64,000 nucleotides of DNA from Pullichristensenella sp002068815 (GCA_040772885.1 JAXGXF010000002.1:186001-250000), one strand, 5' to 3'; numbered from the stretch's first letter, positions 24,281-32,832 are shown. Numbers and translations: made by a program. Notes: a model not told the origin generated them from the letters alone.

Positions 24281-26305
24281 ATGCATGCATTCGACGGAAT
24301 CCGCCTCCAGTTGTTCGCGCGCAGGGGCGGCAGAAATTACATGATGCGCTCGGAAAAGCGCGCCAGCTACAACCACCGCGCCCAGCGCAAAAAGCCGCCG
24401 AAGCGCCGGACGAGCAACGGCTACCTGCTCGTCACGCTCTTCGTCGCGATCCTCCTGTGGCCGGTCGGGCTGTTCCTGATCTGGAACCGGAGGCTCCGCT
24501 GCGGCGCGGGCGGCAAGGCCGTGTGGACGGCCGTGACGCTTCTGCTGTTCGCCGGGCTCGTGATCGCCCTCCTGACCGTCCCGACCGGCAGCCCGAAGCT
24601 GCAGGCGTTCCAGGACGGCGCGAACGACCTGATCGCCACGTGGCGCGCGGACGCGAAGGTGCAGTGGCAGACCTTCGCGGAGCGTTCCTCCGACGCGCTC
24701 GACAACATGAAAACCGTCGCAGACGCCGCCGACGACTACCTGCTTGTGAAGGCCGCGGACGGGCTCGATTCGGGCGTGCAATTCGCCGGGAGCTCGTGGG
24801 CGCGGCTGAGCGAGCTGCTCGCCCCGATGGACGAGCCTAAGCCCTCCGAGGAGCCCGGCGCCGCGCCCGGGACCGCCTCGCCGGAACCGGCTGGGACCGC
24901 CTCGCCGGAGCCGACGATGGCCGCGTCCCCGACGATGGCCGCGTCCCCGACGATGGCCGCGTCCCCGACGCCGACCGCCTCGCCGAGGCCGACGGCGACC
25001 GCGTCGCCCGCTCCGACGATCTCCGCGAAGCCGACGGTGGCCCCGACGAAGGCCCCGACCGCGTCGCCTACGCCGAAGGTCACGCCGGGCATCGGCCCGA
25101 CCGCGATCCCCAAGGCGACCGCCTCCATCGGGGCGGTCGCGGCAACTGCCTCCCCTTCGCCCGCGCCGACGCGGAAGCCGACTGAAAAGCCGACCGAGAA
25201 GCCGACCGAAAAGCCGACCGCCGCCGCGGAGGACAACCCCGCGGTCGAAGCGGCGAAATTCGGATTGTCGCTGAACCTCGCGCTCCCGACGCCTACGGCA
25301 GTGCCGGCGACGGCAGTGCCGGCGACGGCAGTGCCGACGACGGCAGCGCCGACCGCGACGCCGACTGCCAAGCCCACGGCGGCGCCGACCGCCAAGCCGA
25401 CGCCCGTGCCCACCGCGATACCGACGCCCGTGCCCACGGCAACGCCGACAGCCAAGCCGACGCCCACCCCGACCGCGAAACCCACGCCCGCGCCGACGCC
25501 CGTGCCCACCGCGATACCGACGCCCGCGCCCACGGCGAAGCCCACGCCCGCGCCGACGCCCGTGCCCACGGCTACGCCGACGGCGAAACCCACGCCCGCG
25601 CCGACTGCGACGCCTACGCCCGCGCCGACGCCCCCCGCCGCCCCGACGCCGATTCCCGCGCAGCAGACGCCCTCCGGCGCGGCCGCGACGCTCGCGATCG
25701 AGCCGGAATCGACGCCCGTCCCGCTGAAGCCCGCGGGCGCGTACATGGTCTATCATACCACGAACGGCCGCCTGTATCACACCGTCGAAAACTGCTCCGG
25801 CATGAGGGGCGCGGCGCTCTATTCGCTCGAGGGCTCGGTCGCGGCCGGCTTCAAGGCCTGCAGCAAGTGCTCCGCGCCCGCCGCGTCGCTGCTCGAGGAG
25901 CAATACGTCGTCTGGACGGACGCCGCGAACGCCTACCACACGACCGACGAATGCGCTGCGTTCTTCGGAAGCGCGTCGCTGATGGCGCTCTCCGACGCCG
26001 CGAAGGCCGGCTACGCGCCCTGCGCCAAGTGCGGCGCGGCGGCGTACGCCCCGGCCGGCGCCGGGACAGAAGAGCTGTTCGCGCCGACGCCCGTGCCGAC
26101 GGGCACCTTGAGCCGGGACGAGCTGCTCGAGCTTGCGAAGGGCGTCGCCGTCTACTACAGCAAGACCGGCTCGAAGTCGTACCACACCGCCGACTGCGAA
26201 TACAAATTCGACGCCAAAAACGCGCACACGCTCTACGAGGCGATCCAGGACGGCAAGGGCGTCTGCGGCATCTGCCATCCGCCGACGCTCGACAGCCTCA
26301 AATGA
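24281..26305 (+). CDS. Membrane protein with Pro/Thr/Ala stalk and three Cys-rich repeats
   Basis: A 674-residue protein. A basic N-terminus is followed by two TM segments (about 48-68 and 80-100), a helical region to about 200, a low-complexity stalk of PTATPTAKPTPAPT-type repeats to about 480, and three copies of a small module at about 489-530, 544-585 and 624-667. Each module has an aromatic strand, YHT-x2-(D/N)C or YHTADC, then 20-25 residues later CxxC (CSKC, CAKC, CGIC). The module resembles the Ada-like zinc-binding tails found on some secreted Clostridial proteins. GGAGGG eight bases upstream fixes the start. The stalk suggests exposure outside the cell; orientation and function are unknown. 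Confidence 0.85.
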   Translation: MHAFDGIRLQLFARRGGRNYMMRSEKRASYNHRAQRKKPPKRRTSNGYLLVTLFVAILLWPVGLFLIWNRRLRCGAGGKAVWTAVTLLLFAGLVIALLTVPTGSPKLQAFQDGANDLIATWRADAKVQWQTFAERSSDALDNMKTVADAADDYLLVKAADGLDSGVQFAGSSWARLSELLAPMDEPKPSEEPGAAPGTASPEPAGTASPEPTMAASPTMAASPTMAASPTPTASPRPTATASPAPTISAKPTVAPTKAPTASPTPKVTPGIGPTAIPKATASIGAVAATASPSPAPTRKPTEKPTEKPTEKPTAAAEDNPAVEAAKFGLSLNLALPTPTAVPATAVPATAVPTTAAPTATPTAKPTAAPTAKPTPVPTAIPTPVPTATPTAKPTPTPTAKPTPAPTPVPTAIPTPAPTAKPTPAPTPVPTATPTAKPTPAPTATPTPAPTPPAAPTPIPAQQTPSGAAATLAIEPESTPVPLKPAGAYMVYHTTNGRLYHTVENCSGMRGAALYSLEGSVAAGFKACSKCSAPAASLLEEQYVVWTDAANAYHTTDECAAFFGSASLMALSDAAKAGYAPCAKCGAAAYAPAGAGTEELFAPTPVPTGTLSRDELLELAKGVAVYYSKTGSKSYHTADCEYKFDAKNAHTLYEAIQDGKGVCGICHPPTLDSLK

Positions 26306-26321
26306 CCCCGGACATGCAAAA

Positions 26322-26351
26322 GCGGGGACCTCCGAATCCGGAGGCCCCCGC
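26322..26351. terminator. Bidirectional terminator
   Basis: GCGGGGACCTCCG and CGGAGGCCCCCGC pair with one mismatch around a short loop. Plus-side CTGTTTGTC and minus-side TTTTGC runs let it serve both the membrane-protein gene and mntP. Confidence 0.8.
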
Positions 26352-26364
26352 CTGTTTGTCTCGG

Positions 26365-26922
26365 TCAGATTGCGCCGAGGTGCTCGGCGAGCACCTTGAG
26401 CCCGATTCCGACGAGCACCGCGCCGCCCGCGATCCCGGCCCTCCTCTGGAAGCGCGCGCCGACCCGGTTCCCGACGGCGACGCCCAAAAACGACAGGACG
26501 AACGTCGTCGCGCCGATCAGAAGCGCCGACCTGAGGATGTCGACCTTGAGCAGCGCGAACGTCAGACCCGCCGCGAGCGCGTCGACGCTCGTCGCAAACG
26601 CCATGACGACGAGCGCCCTGAGGTTCAGCGCGCACGCTTCGCACGCCCCGCCCCTCACAGCCTCGCGGATCATCTTGACGCCGATGAACGCGAGCAACCC
26701 GAACGCGATCCAGTGGTCGAAGTCCCGGATGTAGCGCGCGAAGCCGGCGCCGAAGAAGTAGCCGATCAAGGGCATCGCGGCCTGAAATCCGCCGAAGAAC
26801 ACGGCGATCACGGCCGCCCGCCGGTAGTCGATCCTCCGCATCTCGAGCCCCCGGCAGATCGACACCGCGAACGCGTCCATCGAAAGCCCGACGGCGATCA
26901 GCACCAATTCCCAAAGCGCCAT
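26365..26922 (-). CDS. mntP: Manganese efflux pump MntP
   Basis: A 185-residue membrane protein with six predicted TM segments and the two MntP hallmark acidic motifs, GLSMDAFAVSICRG near residue 13 and ATSVDALAAGLTF near residue 110. MntP exports Mn2+ and is often controlled by a Mn riboswitch or MntR. The ATG at 26922 has AGAGGG six bases upstream. Its leader holds two 74-bp tandem repeats instead of a recognisable yybP-ykoY riboswitch. Confidence 0.93.
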   Translation of the reverse strand: MALWELVLIAVGLSMDAFAVSICRGLEMRRIDYRRAAVIAVFFGGFQAAMPLIGYFFGAGFARYIRDFDHWIAFGLLAFIGVKMIREAVRGGACEACALNLRALVVMAFATSVDALAAGLTFALLKVDILRSALLIGATTFVLSFLGVAVGNRVGARFQRRAGIAGGAVLVGIGLKVLAEHLGAI

Positions 26923-26950
26923 GCGCATCCCTCTTTTGCAAAGGTCTCTT

Positions 26951-27098
26951 GATCAGAAAAACCGGAGGTTTTGCGTGTCGGCGGGCGGGGGTACGGTTCC
27001 GCACGCCGACGATCGAGAACGAGCGATCAGAAAAACCGAAGGTTTTGCGTGTCGGCGGGCGGGGGTACGGTTCCGCACGCCGACGATCGAGGGGGATT
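26951..27098. repeat. Two 74-bp direct repeats in the mntP leader
   Basis: Units at 26951-27024 and 27025-27098 are nearly identical (GGAGG against GAAGG is the clear difference in the core). On the minus strand each unit contains GTCGGCG ... CGCCGAC and then AAAACC-TTC-GGTTTTTCT, a small terminator-like hairpin. Both units lie between the mntP promoter and its ATG, so they are transcribed. Confidence 0.9.
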
Positions 27099-27124
27099 AT
27101 AGCACGCGCCCGGCGGCCTGTCAA
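27096..27124 (-). promoter_or_regulatory. Promoter of mntP
   Basis: On the minus strand TTGACA (27119-27124), 17 bases, TATAAT (27096-27101), a perfect consensus. Transcription would start at the edge of the first 74-bp repeat. Confidence 0.85.
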
Positions 27125-27238
27125 CCGCGCCCTCGCAGGATTTCCGTCGCAAAAATGAATCTTTACGCTGCGAATATACGTTTTCTCGCGGAAAAAGCGT
27201 TTGTTGCAATAAATTTATGCGGCTTTACGTAATTTAAC

Positions 27239-27267
27239 TTGCAAAACCGGCATTTGGGGGATATACT
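27239..27267 (+). promoter_or_regulatory. Promoter of the RpiR-type regulator operon
   Basis: TTGCAA (27239-27244), 17 bases, TATACT (27262-27267). The predicted start near 27275 makes the upstream GTG at 27277 unlikely as start codon and supports the TTG at 27313. Confidence 0.7.
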
Positions 27268-27312
27268 TTTCCCAGTGTGACGGAAATTGTGCCATTTGGG
27301 GAGGTGTCCGAC

Positions 27313-28179
27313 TTGGAAAATGCGCAGGAGTTGATTCAGAGGCTGAATCACAGCGGCAAGAAGCTCTCGAAGAGCCATCGTCGCATTGCCGAGTGCATTG
27401 TGACGCACTACGACAAGGTCGTGTTCATGACGGCCTCGAAGCTCGGCGAGTACGTGGGCGTATCGGAGTCCACGGTTGTCCGCTTTGCAGCAGCTCTGGG
27501 ATACTCCGGCTATCCGCAGCTTCAAAAAGCCCTGCAGGAACTGATCCGGCATCGGCTGACCGCGTCGCAGCGGTTTGAGATGACCTCGGACATGGACCAC
27601 GCGCAGGTGCTCAACAAGGTGCTGAAGGCGGACATCCAGAACATCCGCTCGACGCTCGACGAGATCGACCTCGACGCGTTCGAGCGCGCGATCGACCGCA
27701 TCATACAGGCGCGCGCGATCTACGTGATGGGCCTTCGCGCGTCGGCGCCGATCGCGTCGTTCTTCGTGCACTATCTGAAGTTCATCTTCCCGAACGTGCA
27801 GGTCGTGACCTCCGGCATCAGCGACGTGTTCGAGCAGCTCTCGCGCATCTCGCAGGGGGATTTGCTGATCGGCATCTCGTTCCCGCGCTACACGGCGCGC
27901 ACGATCGAGGCGATGGAGTTCGCGCGCTCGCGCGGCGCGTCGCTGATCGCGATTACCGACGGCCCGCTCTCGCCCTTGCACGCGACGGCCGAAATCTGCC
28001 TAATGGCCAAGAGCGACATGGCCTCGTTCGTCGATTCGTTCGCGGCGCCGCTCTCGCTCATCAACGCGCTGATCGTCGCGCTCAGCCAGCGCCGCAGGCA
28101 CGAGGTCTCCGAGCACTTCGCGGATTTGGAGAAAATCTGGGCAAGCTACGACGTGTATCTGAAAAAAACCGGAGAGTGA
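27313..28179 (+). CDS. MurR/RpiR-family transcription regulator
   Basis: A 288-residue regulator with an N-terminal RpiR helix-turn-helix (residues about 15-75; TASKLGEYVGVSESTVVRF) and a C-terminal SIS sugar-phosphate-binding domain (YVMGLRASAPIASF, ISFPRYTARTIEAMEF, LIAITDGPLSPL). The likely start is TTG at 27313, eight bases after GGGGAGG. Family members sense phosphosugars and control sugar or amino-sugar catabolism, but no such genes lie next to it. It is followed after one base by a flavoprotein gene, so the two are co-transcribed. Confidence 0.92.
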   Translation: MENAQELIQRLNHSGKKLSKSHRRIAECIVTHYDKVVFMTASKLGEYVGVSESTVVRFAAALGYSGYPQLQKALQELIRHRLTASQRFEMTSDMDHAQVLNKVLKADIQNIRSTLDEIDLDAFERAIDRIIQARAIYVMGLRASAPIASFFVHYLKFIFPNVQVVTSGISDVFEQLSRISQGDLLIGISFPRYTARTIEAMEFARSRGASLIAITDGPLSPLHATAEICLMAKSDMASFVDSFAAPLSLINALIVALSQRRRHEVSEHFADLEKIWASYDVYLKKTGE

Positions 28180-28180
28180 C

Positions 28181-29428
28181 ATGCAGACAACCGCAATCGT
28201 GATCGGAGGCGGCGCGGCCGGTTTGATGGCCGCGCTGTTTGCCGCGCGCGGGGGCGTCGACGTGACGCTCGTCGAGCGCAACGAGAAGCTCGGAAAGAAG
28301 ATATACATCACCGGCAAGGGCCGCTGCAACCTGACGAACGCGGTCTCGCCGGAGGAGTTCCTCCAGCGCGTGCTTCGGAACCCGCGGTTTCTGTACGCGT
28401 CGCTCGCGGCGCTCGACCCCGCGGGGCTGATGCGGCTGGTGGAGGAGCTCGGCGTGCCGCTCAAGACCGAGCGCGGCGGGCGTGTGTTCCCCGCCTCCGA
28501 CAAGGCGAGCGACGTGACCGCGGCGCTCTCCAAGGAGCTTTTGCGCCTCGGCGCCTCCGTCCGCCTGAACGCGCGCGTCGCGAGAATCCTCGCGGAAGGC
28601 GGCCGCGCCTCGGGCGTGGAGCTCGAGGACGGGACGCGCCTCCTTTCCGACGCGGTCATTTTGACGACCGGCGGAAAGAGCTACCCCTCGACCGGCTCGA
28701 CCGGCGACGGCTATTCGCTCGCCGCTCTGCACGGGCATTCGCTCGTCGAGCCGCTGCCCGCGCTCGTGCCGATCGAGACGGCGGAATCGTGGCCGAAGGA
28801 CCTGACCGGCCTGACGCTCAGGAACGTCCGGCTGACAGCGGCCGCCGGCGGCGCGAAAAAGCCGCTGTTTTCGGAGCAGGGCGAGCTCTTGTTCACGCAT
28901 TTCGGCATCTCCGGCCCGCTCGCGCTGACGCTCTCGAGCCTCTTGCCGAAGGACCTCTCGGGCGTGCGCCTCTCGATCGACCTGAAGCCCGCGCTCGATA
29001 TCGAGACGCTCGAAAAGCGGCTGATCCGCGACCTGCACGAGAACGCGAAGCGGCCTTTGATCGCGGTCATGGCCGGCCTCGCGCCGCACAGCCTCGCCCT
29101 GAAGCTCGTCGAGCTCGCGGGGCTCTCCCCGGCGCACCCGTCGACCGCCGTCACGCAGCCCGAGCGCCGCAGGATCGTCGAACTTTTGAAGGCGGTTCCG
29201 CTGACGCCCTTGCAGCTTCGCGGCTTCTCCGAGGCCGTCGTGACGCGCGGCGGCATCCCGGTCAGGGAGGTCAACCCGTCGACGATGGAATCGAAGCTGC
29301 TCCCCGGCCTCTACATCGCCGGCGAGGTGCTCGACGTCGACGCGACGACCGGCGGCTTCAACCTGCAGATCGCCTTTTCGACCGGCGCGCTTGCCGGCAA
29401 GAGCGCCGCAAAGGGGGAAATTTCATGA
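28181..29428 (+). CDS. HI0933/BaiN-family FAD-dependent oxidoreductase
   Basis: A 415-residue flavoprotein. It has the N-terminal FAD-binding Rossmann motif VIGGGAAGLMAA, the family signature GKKIYITGKGRCNLTN, a middle insertion domain, TTGGKSYPSTGSTGDGY, and the C-terminal AGEVLDVDATTGGFNLQIAF motif. BaiN of bile-acid 7-dehydroxylators belongs here, but most members have no known substrate. The stop overlaps the nrdG start (ATGA). Confidence 0.92.
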   Translation: MQTTAIVIGGGAAGLMAALFAARGGVDVTLVERNEKLGKKIYITGKGRCNLTNAVSPEEFLQRVLRNPRFLYASLAALDPAGLMRLVEELGVPLKTERGGRVFPASDKASDVTAALSKELLRLGASVRLNARVARILAEGGRASGVELEDGTRLLSDAVILTTGGKSYPSTGSTGDGYSLAALHGHSLVEPLPALVPIETAESWPKDLTGLTLRNVRLTAAAGGAKKPLFSEQGELLFTHFGISGPLALTLSSLLPKDLSGVRLSIDLKPALDIETLEKRLIRDLHENAKRPLIAVMAGLAPHSLALKLVELAGLSPAHPSTAVTQPERRRIVELLKAVPLTPLQLRGFSEAVVTRGGIPVREVNPSTMESKLLPGLYIAGEVLDVDATTGGFNLQIAFSTGALAGKSAAKGEIS

Positions 29429-29919
29429 ACATGCGCATCTCCGGGCTCGTCAACGACTCGATCGTCGACGGCCCCGGCTTCCGCTTCGCCGTCTTTGCGC
29501 AGGGCTGCCCGCACCACTGCCCCGGCTGCCACAATCCGCAGACGCACGACTTCGGCGGCGGCCGCGACATGGACACGGCGGAGATCATCGACAAGTTCCT
29601 CGCGAACCCGCTGCTCGACGGCATCACGCTGACCGGGGGCGAGCCGTTCCGCCAGAGCGAGGCCTGTCTCGAGCTCGCGAAGGCCGCGCGCGGAGCGGGC
29701 CTCAACGTCTGGGCGTACAGCGGCTATACATACGAGGAGATACTGCGCGACCCCGCCATGCGCGCGCTGCTCTCCCAGGTCGACGTGCTCGTCGACGGCC
29801 GCTTCGTGCTCGCGGAGCGAAGCCTCTCGCTTCGGTTCCGGGGCTCCAGAAACCAAAGGCTGATCGACGTCCCGAAGTCGCTCGAATCCGGAACCGTCGT
29901 CCAAATCCCGGACAACTGA
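29425..29919 (+). CDS. nrdG: Anaerobic ribonucleoside-triphosphate reductase activating protein
   Basis: NrdG is the radical-SAM activase that forms the glycyl radical on NrdD. The 164-residue protein has the CPHHCPGC iron-sulfur motif (CxxxCxxC) near residue 27, GITLTGGEPF, and the NrdG length. The ATG at 29425 overlaps the previous stop. NrdD, its partner, is not within this window, and the gene is instead coupled to a flavoprotein. Other small activases of the same family are possible, but the sequence looks like NrdG. Confidence 0.85.
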   Translation: MNMRISGLVNDSIVDGPGFRFAVFAQGCPHHCPGCHNPQTHDFGGGRDMDTAEIIDKFLANPLLDGITLTGGEPFRQSEACLELAKAARGAGLNVWAYSGYTYEEILRDPAMRALLSQVDVLVDGRFVLAERSLSLRFRGSRNQRLIDVPKSLESGTVVQIPDN

Positions 29920-29922
29920 AAA

Positions 29923-29960
29923 AAACCGGCTACCGAAGCGTTCGTCCCGGGAGCCGGTTT
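29923..29960. terminator. Bidirectional terminator
   Basis: AAACCGGCT and AGCCGGTTT form a 9-bp stem; A-runs and T-runs lie on both sides. It separates nrdG from the convergent symporter gene. Confidence 0.75.
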
Positions 29961-29964
29961 CCAT

Positions 29965-31491
29965 TCAGGCCGCCTTTTTGACGGGCGCGTCGATCTTTCC
30001 GCGATAGCACTCGAACGCCTCGTCGATGAGATTCCGCTCGATCGGCTTCGTCAGCAGACTCACGACCGGGACGATCACGAGCCCGGTCAGCATCGCGAAC
30101 GCGCCGCAGTTGATCGGCGACTGCAGAAGCGGCGGGAACGAGGGTCTGGCGAGCAGGTTCAGGATCATGATGCCCGCGCCGAAGAGGAAGCTCGCCCAGA
30201 CGCCCGCGCGGTTCGCGCGCTTCCAGTACAATCCGTACAGGAACGGCGCCAGGAACGCTCCGGCCAGCGCGCCCCACGAGACGCCCATCAGCTGCGCGAT
30301 GAACGTGACGTTCGCGCGGTACTGGAAGACCGCGATGATGACGGAGATCGCGATGAACACGAGAATCAGCACGCGCATCACGAGCACCTGCCTTTTCTCG
30401 TCCATCTTCTTGACGATCGTGCCCTTGATGAAGTCGAGCGTCAACGTCGAGCTCGACGCGAGCACGAGCGCCGAGAGCGTGGACATCGAGGCCGAGAGGA
30501 CGAGCACGACGACGATGCCGATCAAAAGCGGCGGGAAGCTCTGAAGCATCGTCGGGATGATCGAGTCGTAGCCGCTCTTGGCGACGTCGATGTTGTAAAG
30601 CCTTCCGAACCCGCCGAGGAAGTAGCAGCCGCAGGCGATGACGATCGCGAACACCGTCGAGATGACCGTTCCCTTGAAGATCTGCTTCTCGGACTTGATC
30701 GCGTAGAACTTCTGCACCATCTGCGGAAGCCCCCAGGTGCCCAGCGACGTCAGGATCACGACGCCCAACAGCTCCAGCGGCTTCGGCCCGAACAGCGACG
30801 TGAACGCGCCGGGGGCGCTCGACACCGCGGGGTCCTGCACCTGCGAGAGCGACGCCATCGCCGCCGACAGCCCGCCGTTGCTGTTGAGCACCGCGAGCAC
30901 GACCGCCACGATGCCGCCGATCATGACGATGCCCTGCACGAAGTCGTTGATGGCCGTCGCCATGTACCCGCCCGCGACGACGTAGACGGCCGTGAGCCCC
31001 GCCATCAGCGCAATGCAGACGGTGTAGTCGATGTTGAACGCCATCGCAAACAGCCTCGACAGGCCGTTGTAGAGCGACGCCGTGTAGGGGATCAGGAAGA
31101 TGAACACGATCGCCGACGCGCCGAGCTTCAGCGCCTTCGAGCCGTAGCGCCTGCCGAAGAACTCCGGCATCGTGGCGCTCTTGAGCTGCTGCGTCATCAG
31201 CCGCGTGCGGCGCCCCAGCACGATCCACGCGAGCATCGAGCCGAGGAACGCGTTCCCGAGCCCGATCCAGGTCGCCGCGACGCCGTACTTCCAGCCGAAC
31301 TGCCCGGCGTAGCCGACGAAGATGACCGCGGAGAAGTACGACGTGCCGTACGCGAACGCCGTCAGCCACGGGCCGACCGCGCGCCCTCCGAGCACGAAGC
31401 TGTTGACGTCGGTCGCGTGCCTGCGGCAGTAGAGTCCGATGGCCACGGTGATTGCGAAGAACACGAGGAGCAGCGCGAGTTTGATTGCCAT
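29965..31491 (-). CDS. Sodium:solute symporter (SSS family) under T-box control
   Basis: A 508-residue membrane protein of the SLC5/PutP-PanF type with about 13 TM segments; family sequences visible include YFSAVIFVGYAGQFGWKYG, YVVAGGYMATAINDFVQG and ASMSTLSALVLASSS. The ATG at 31491 lies 8-10 bases after GGAGGGGGG. The gene is alone downstream of a T-box leader, which implies an amino acid substrate. The specifier triplet reads UAC, so tyrosine uptake is the best guess (inference). Proline/pantothenate-like substrates are usual in the family. Confidence 0.88.
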   Translation of the reverse strand: MAIKLALLLVFFAITVAIGLYCRRHATDVNSFVLGGRAVGPWLTAFAYGTSYFSAVIFVGYAGQFGWKYGVAATWIGLGNAFLGSMLAWIVLGRRTRLMTQQLKSATMPEFFGRRYGSKALKLGASAIVFIFLIPYTASLYNGLSRLFAMAFNIDYTVCIALMAGLTAVYVVAGGYMATAINDFVQGIVMIGGIVAVVLAVLNSNGGLSAAMASLSQVQDPAVSSAPGAFTSLFGPKPLELLGVVILTSLGTWGLPQMVQKFYAIKSEKQIFKGTVISTVFAIVIACGCYFLGGFGRLYNIDVAKSGYDSIIPTMLQSFPPLLIGIVVVLVLSASMSTLSALVLASSSTLTLDFIKGTIVKKMDEKRQVLVMRVLILVFIAISVIIAVFQYRANVTFIAQLMGVSWGALAGAFLAPFLYGLYWKRANRAGVWASFLFGAGIMILNLLARPSFPPLLQSPINCGAFAMLTGLVIVPVVSLLTKPIERNLIDEAFECYRGKIDAPVKKAA

Positions 31492-31528
31492 CCGGTATCC
31501 CCCCTCCTTTTGTCTGGGAACGGCGCGC

Positions 31529-31802
31529 AAAAAGGCCCGCCCCCCGCAATTGCTGCTGAGGACGAGCCTGTCGAAAGCCCGCGGTACCACCTCAATTTGA
31601 CGCCGCCTCGCGGCGACATCCTCGTCGGGTACATACATACCCCATCGCGCTCACGGGCGAACCCGTCGCAGCCTACTCGGGAAAAAACCCTTTCCGTGCG
31701 CCGCTCTCGGAATGTATTCCGCGCGCCTCCGCCGCTGCCTCGCACCCTCCGGCAGCTCTCTTGGGGCTTCGCGCGCGCGTACTTGTTTCCGGTCCTCGCG
31801 TT
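31529..31802 (-). ncRNA. T-box riboswitch, probable Tyr specifier
   Basis: Read on the minus strand, stem I includes GAAACAAGTA, the AGAGAG motif and the apical GGAGGGTGCGAGG. The T-box core AGGTGGTACCGCG is at 31580-31592, closed by a GAGG/CCTC antiterminator. The competing terminator pairs GGCTCGTCC with GGGGCGGGCC, ends at 31533-31529 and is followed by TTTTT. The specifier bulge GGAATACATTCC places UAC at 31716-31714, a tyrosine codon. Uncharged tRNA-Tyr should allow read-through into the symporter gene. Confidence 0.88.
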
Positions 31803-31808
31803 TGCGCA

Positions 31809-31837
31809 AGAATAACACGTCCGCGTGTACTTGTCAA
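31809..31837 (-). promoter_or_regulatory. Promoter of the T-box/symporter unit
   Basis: On the minus strand TTGACA (31832-31837), 17 bases, TATTCT (31809-31814), directly before the T-box leader and 19 bp after the stop of the upstream operon. Confidence 0.8.
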
Positions 31838-31855
31838 GTCCCGAAGGAAAATTTT

Positions 31856-32821
31856 TTACGAATCGCGGAGCCGGTCGTCCCCCGTGCGCCGGTATCCCTC
31901 GGCGATCAGCTCGGCAACCTTCAGCGGGCGCGCGGCCGGGTCCGGGTAGAGCGACTTCAGCGTGATGTACGCCTCGACGCCGTCCGGGTCGATCGCGATC
32001 AGCTTCTCGATCGCCGCGGTCGCCTTGCCGGAGTTCCCGGCGACGATGTAGGCGTTCGCCGCCTTGATCGCATAGTTGCGGTCGCGGGGCTTCAACTCGA
32101 GCGCCTTCAGGTAGTACGCGCCAGCGACCTCGTGCGCGCCGCTCTGCTCGGCCTCGTCGCCGAGCGCGATGTAGGTCTCGGGGTTGTCGCTCAGGTAGAG
32201 CTGGCCGAGCACGCGCTGCCCCGCGCCGAAGATCAGCCAGTAGCCGACGATCAAAAGCGTCAGCGTCAAAAGCGTCAGCGACACGAGCCCGCGCGCGTGG
32301 CGCGCCATGAAGCCCTGCCGCGGTACGTCCGGGTAGCGGTCGTCCATGTCGTCGGAGTCGAAGTCGTACGCGGAGTCGCCGTCCTCCATGAACATGTCGT
32401 CGAAGTCCGCCGTGCGCGGCGGCACGATCGTGTTCGGGTTGCGCGGCTTGCCCGGCGCCGCGGAGCGCATGAGCACCGGCGGCCGCTTCGCGCGCAGCTC
32501 GACCGGCTCGCTGAGGATCGGCTTCGCAAGCGGGCCCGCGGGCTCCTCCGGGGCCTTCGTCAATCTTCGCGGCGGCGCCCCGGGCGCGGGGCGCGAGGGG
32601 GCGGGGCGGACCGGCCTTTCGGCCGGCTTCTCCTCCGGCACGTCCGCGGCCGGCTCCGGGGCGCGCTCGGCGCGCCTTTGCTCGTCCTTCGGGCGGCCGA
32701 ACAGCAGGCGCTCGATCTCGTCGCCCGCGGGCGCCTTCTCGGGCGTCCCCAGCGGCATCCCGCAGAAGCCGCAGAACAGCCTGTCCTCCGAATTCTTCTT
32801 TCCGCAGTGCGCGCAATTCAC
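31856..32821 (-). CDS. Zinc-ribbon membrane protein with TPR domain
   Basis: A 321-residue protein. It has an N-terminal double-CxxC zinc ribbon (CAHCGKKN ... CGFCG, residues 3-20), a Pro/Ala/Arg-rich disordered linker, an acidic patch (MEDGDSAYDFDSDDMDD), one TM at about 180-200 (LVSLTLLTLTLLIVGYWLIF), and a C-terminal TPR-like region (DNPETYIALGDEAEQ ... AGAYYLKALELKP). Function unknown. It is the last gene of an operon that starts with a methyltransferase and Hsp33, and its 5' end is 11 bp after the HEAT-repeat gene. Confidence 0.82.
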   Translation of the reverse strand: MNCAHCGKKNSEDRLFCGFCGMPLGTPEKAPAGDEIERLLFGRPKDEQRRAERAPEPAADVPEEKPAERPVRPAPSRPAPGAPPRRLTKAPEEPAGPLAKPILSEPVELRAKRPPVLMRSAAPGKPRNPNTIVPPRTADFDDMFMEDGDSAYDFDSDDMDDRYPDVPRQGFMARHARGLVSLTLLTLTLLIVGYWLIFGAGQRVLGQLYLSDNPETYIALGDEAEQSGAHEVAGAYYLKALELKPRDRNYAIKAANAYIVAGNSGKATAAIEKLIAIDPDGVEAYITLKSLYPDPAARPLKVAELIAEGYRRTGDDRLRDS

Positions 32822-32832
32822 GCTGTTCCCCC

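Noticed and set aside
26923..27095. Mn-sensing yybP-ykoY riboswitch before mntP
   Set aside because: The characteristic GGGGAGUAG-type loops are not visible on the minus strand; the leader consists of two tandem repeats instead.
26951..27098. CRISPR-like repeat
   Set aside because: Only two copies, directly adjacent with no spacers, and a unit of 74 bp; no cas genes in the window.
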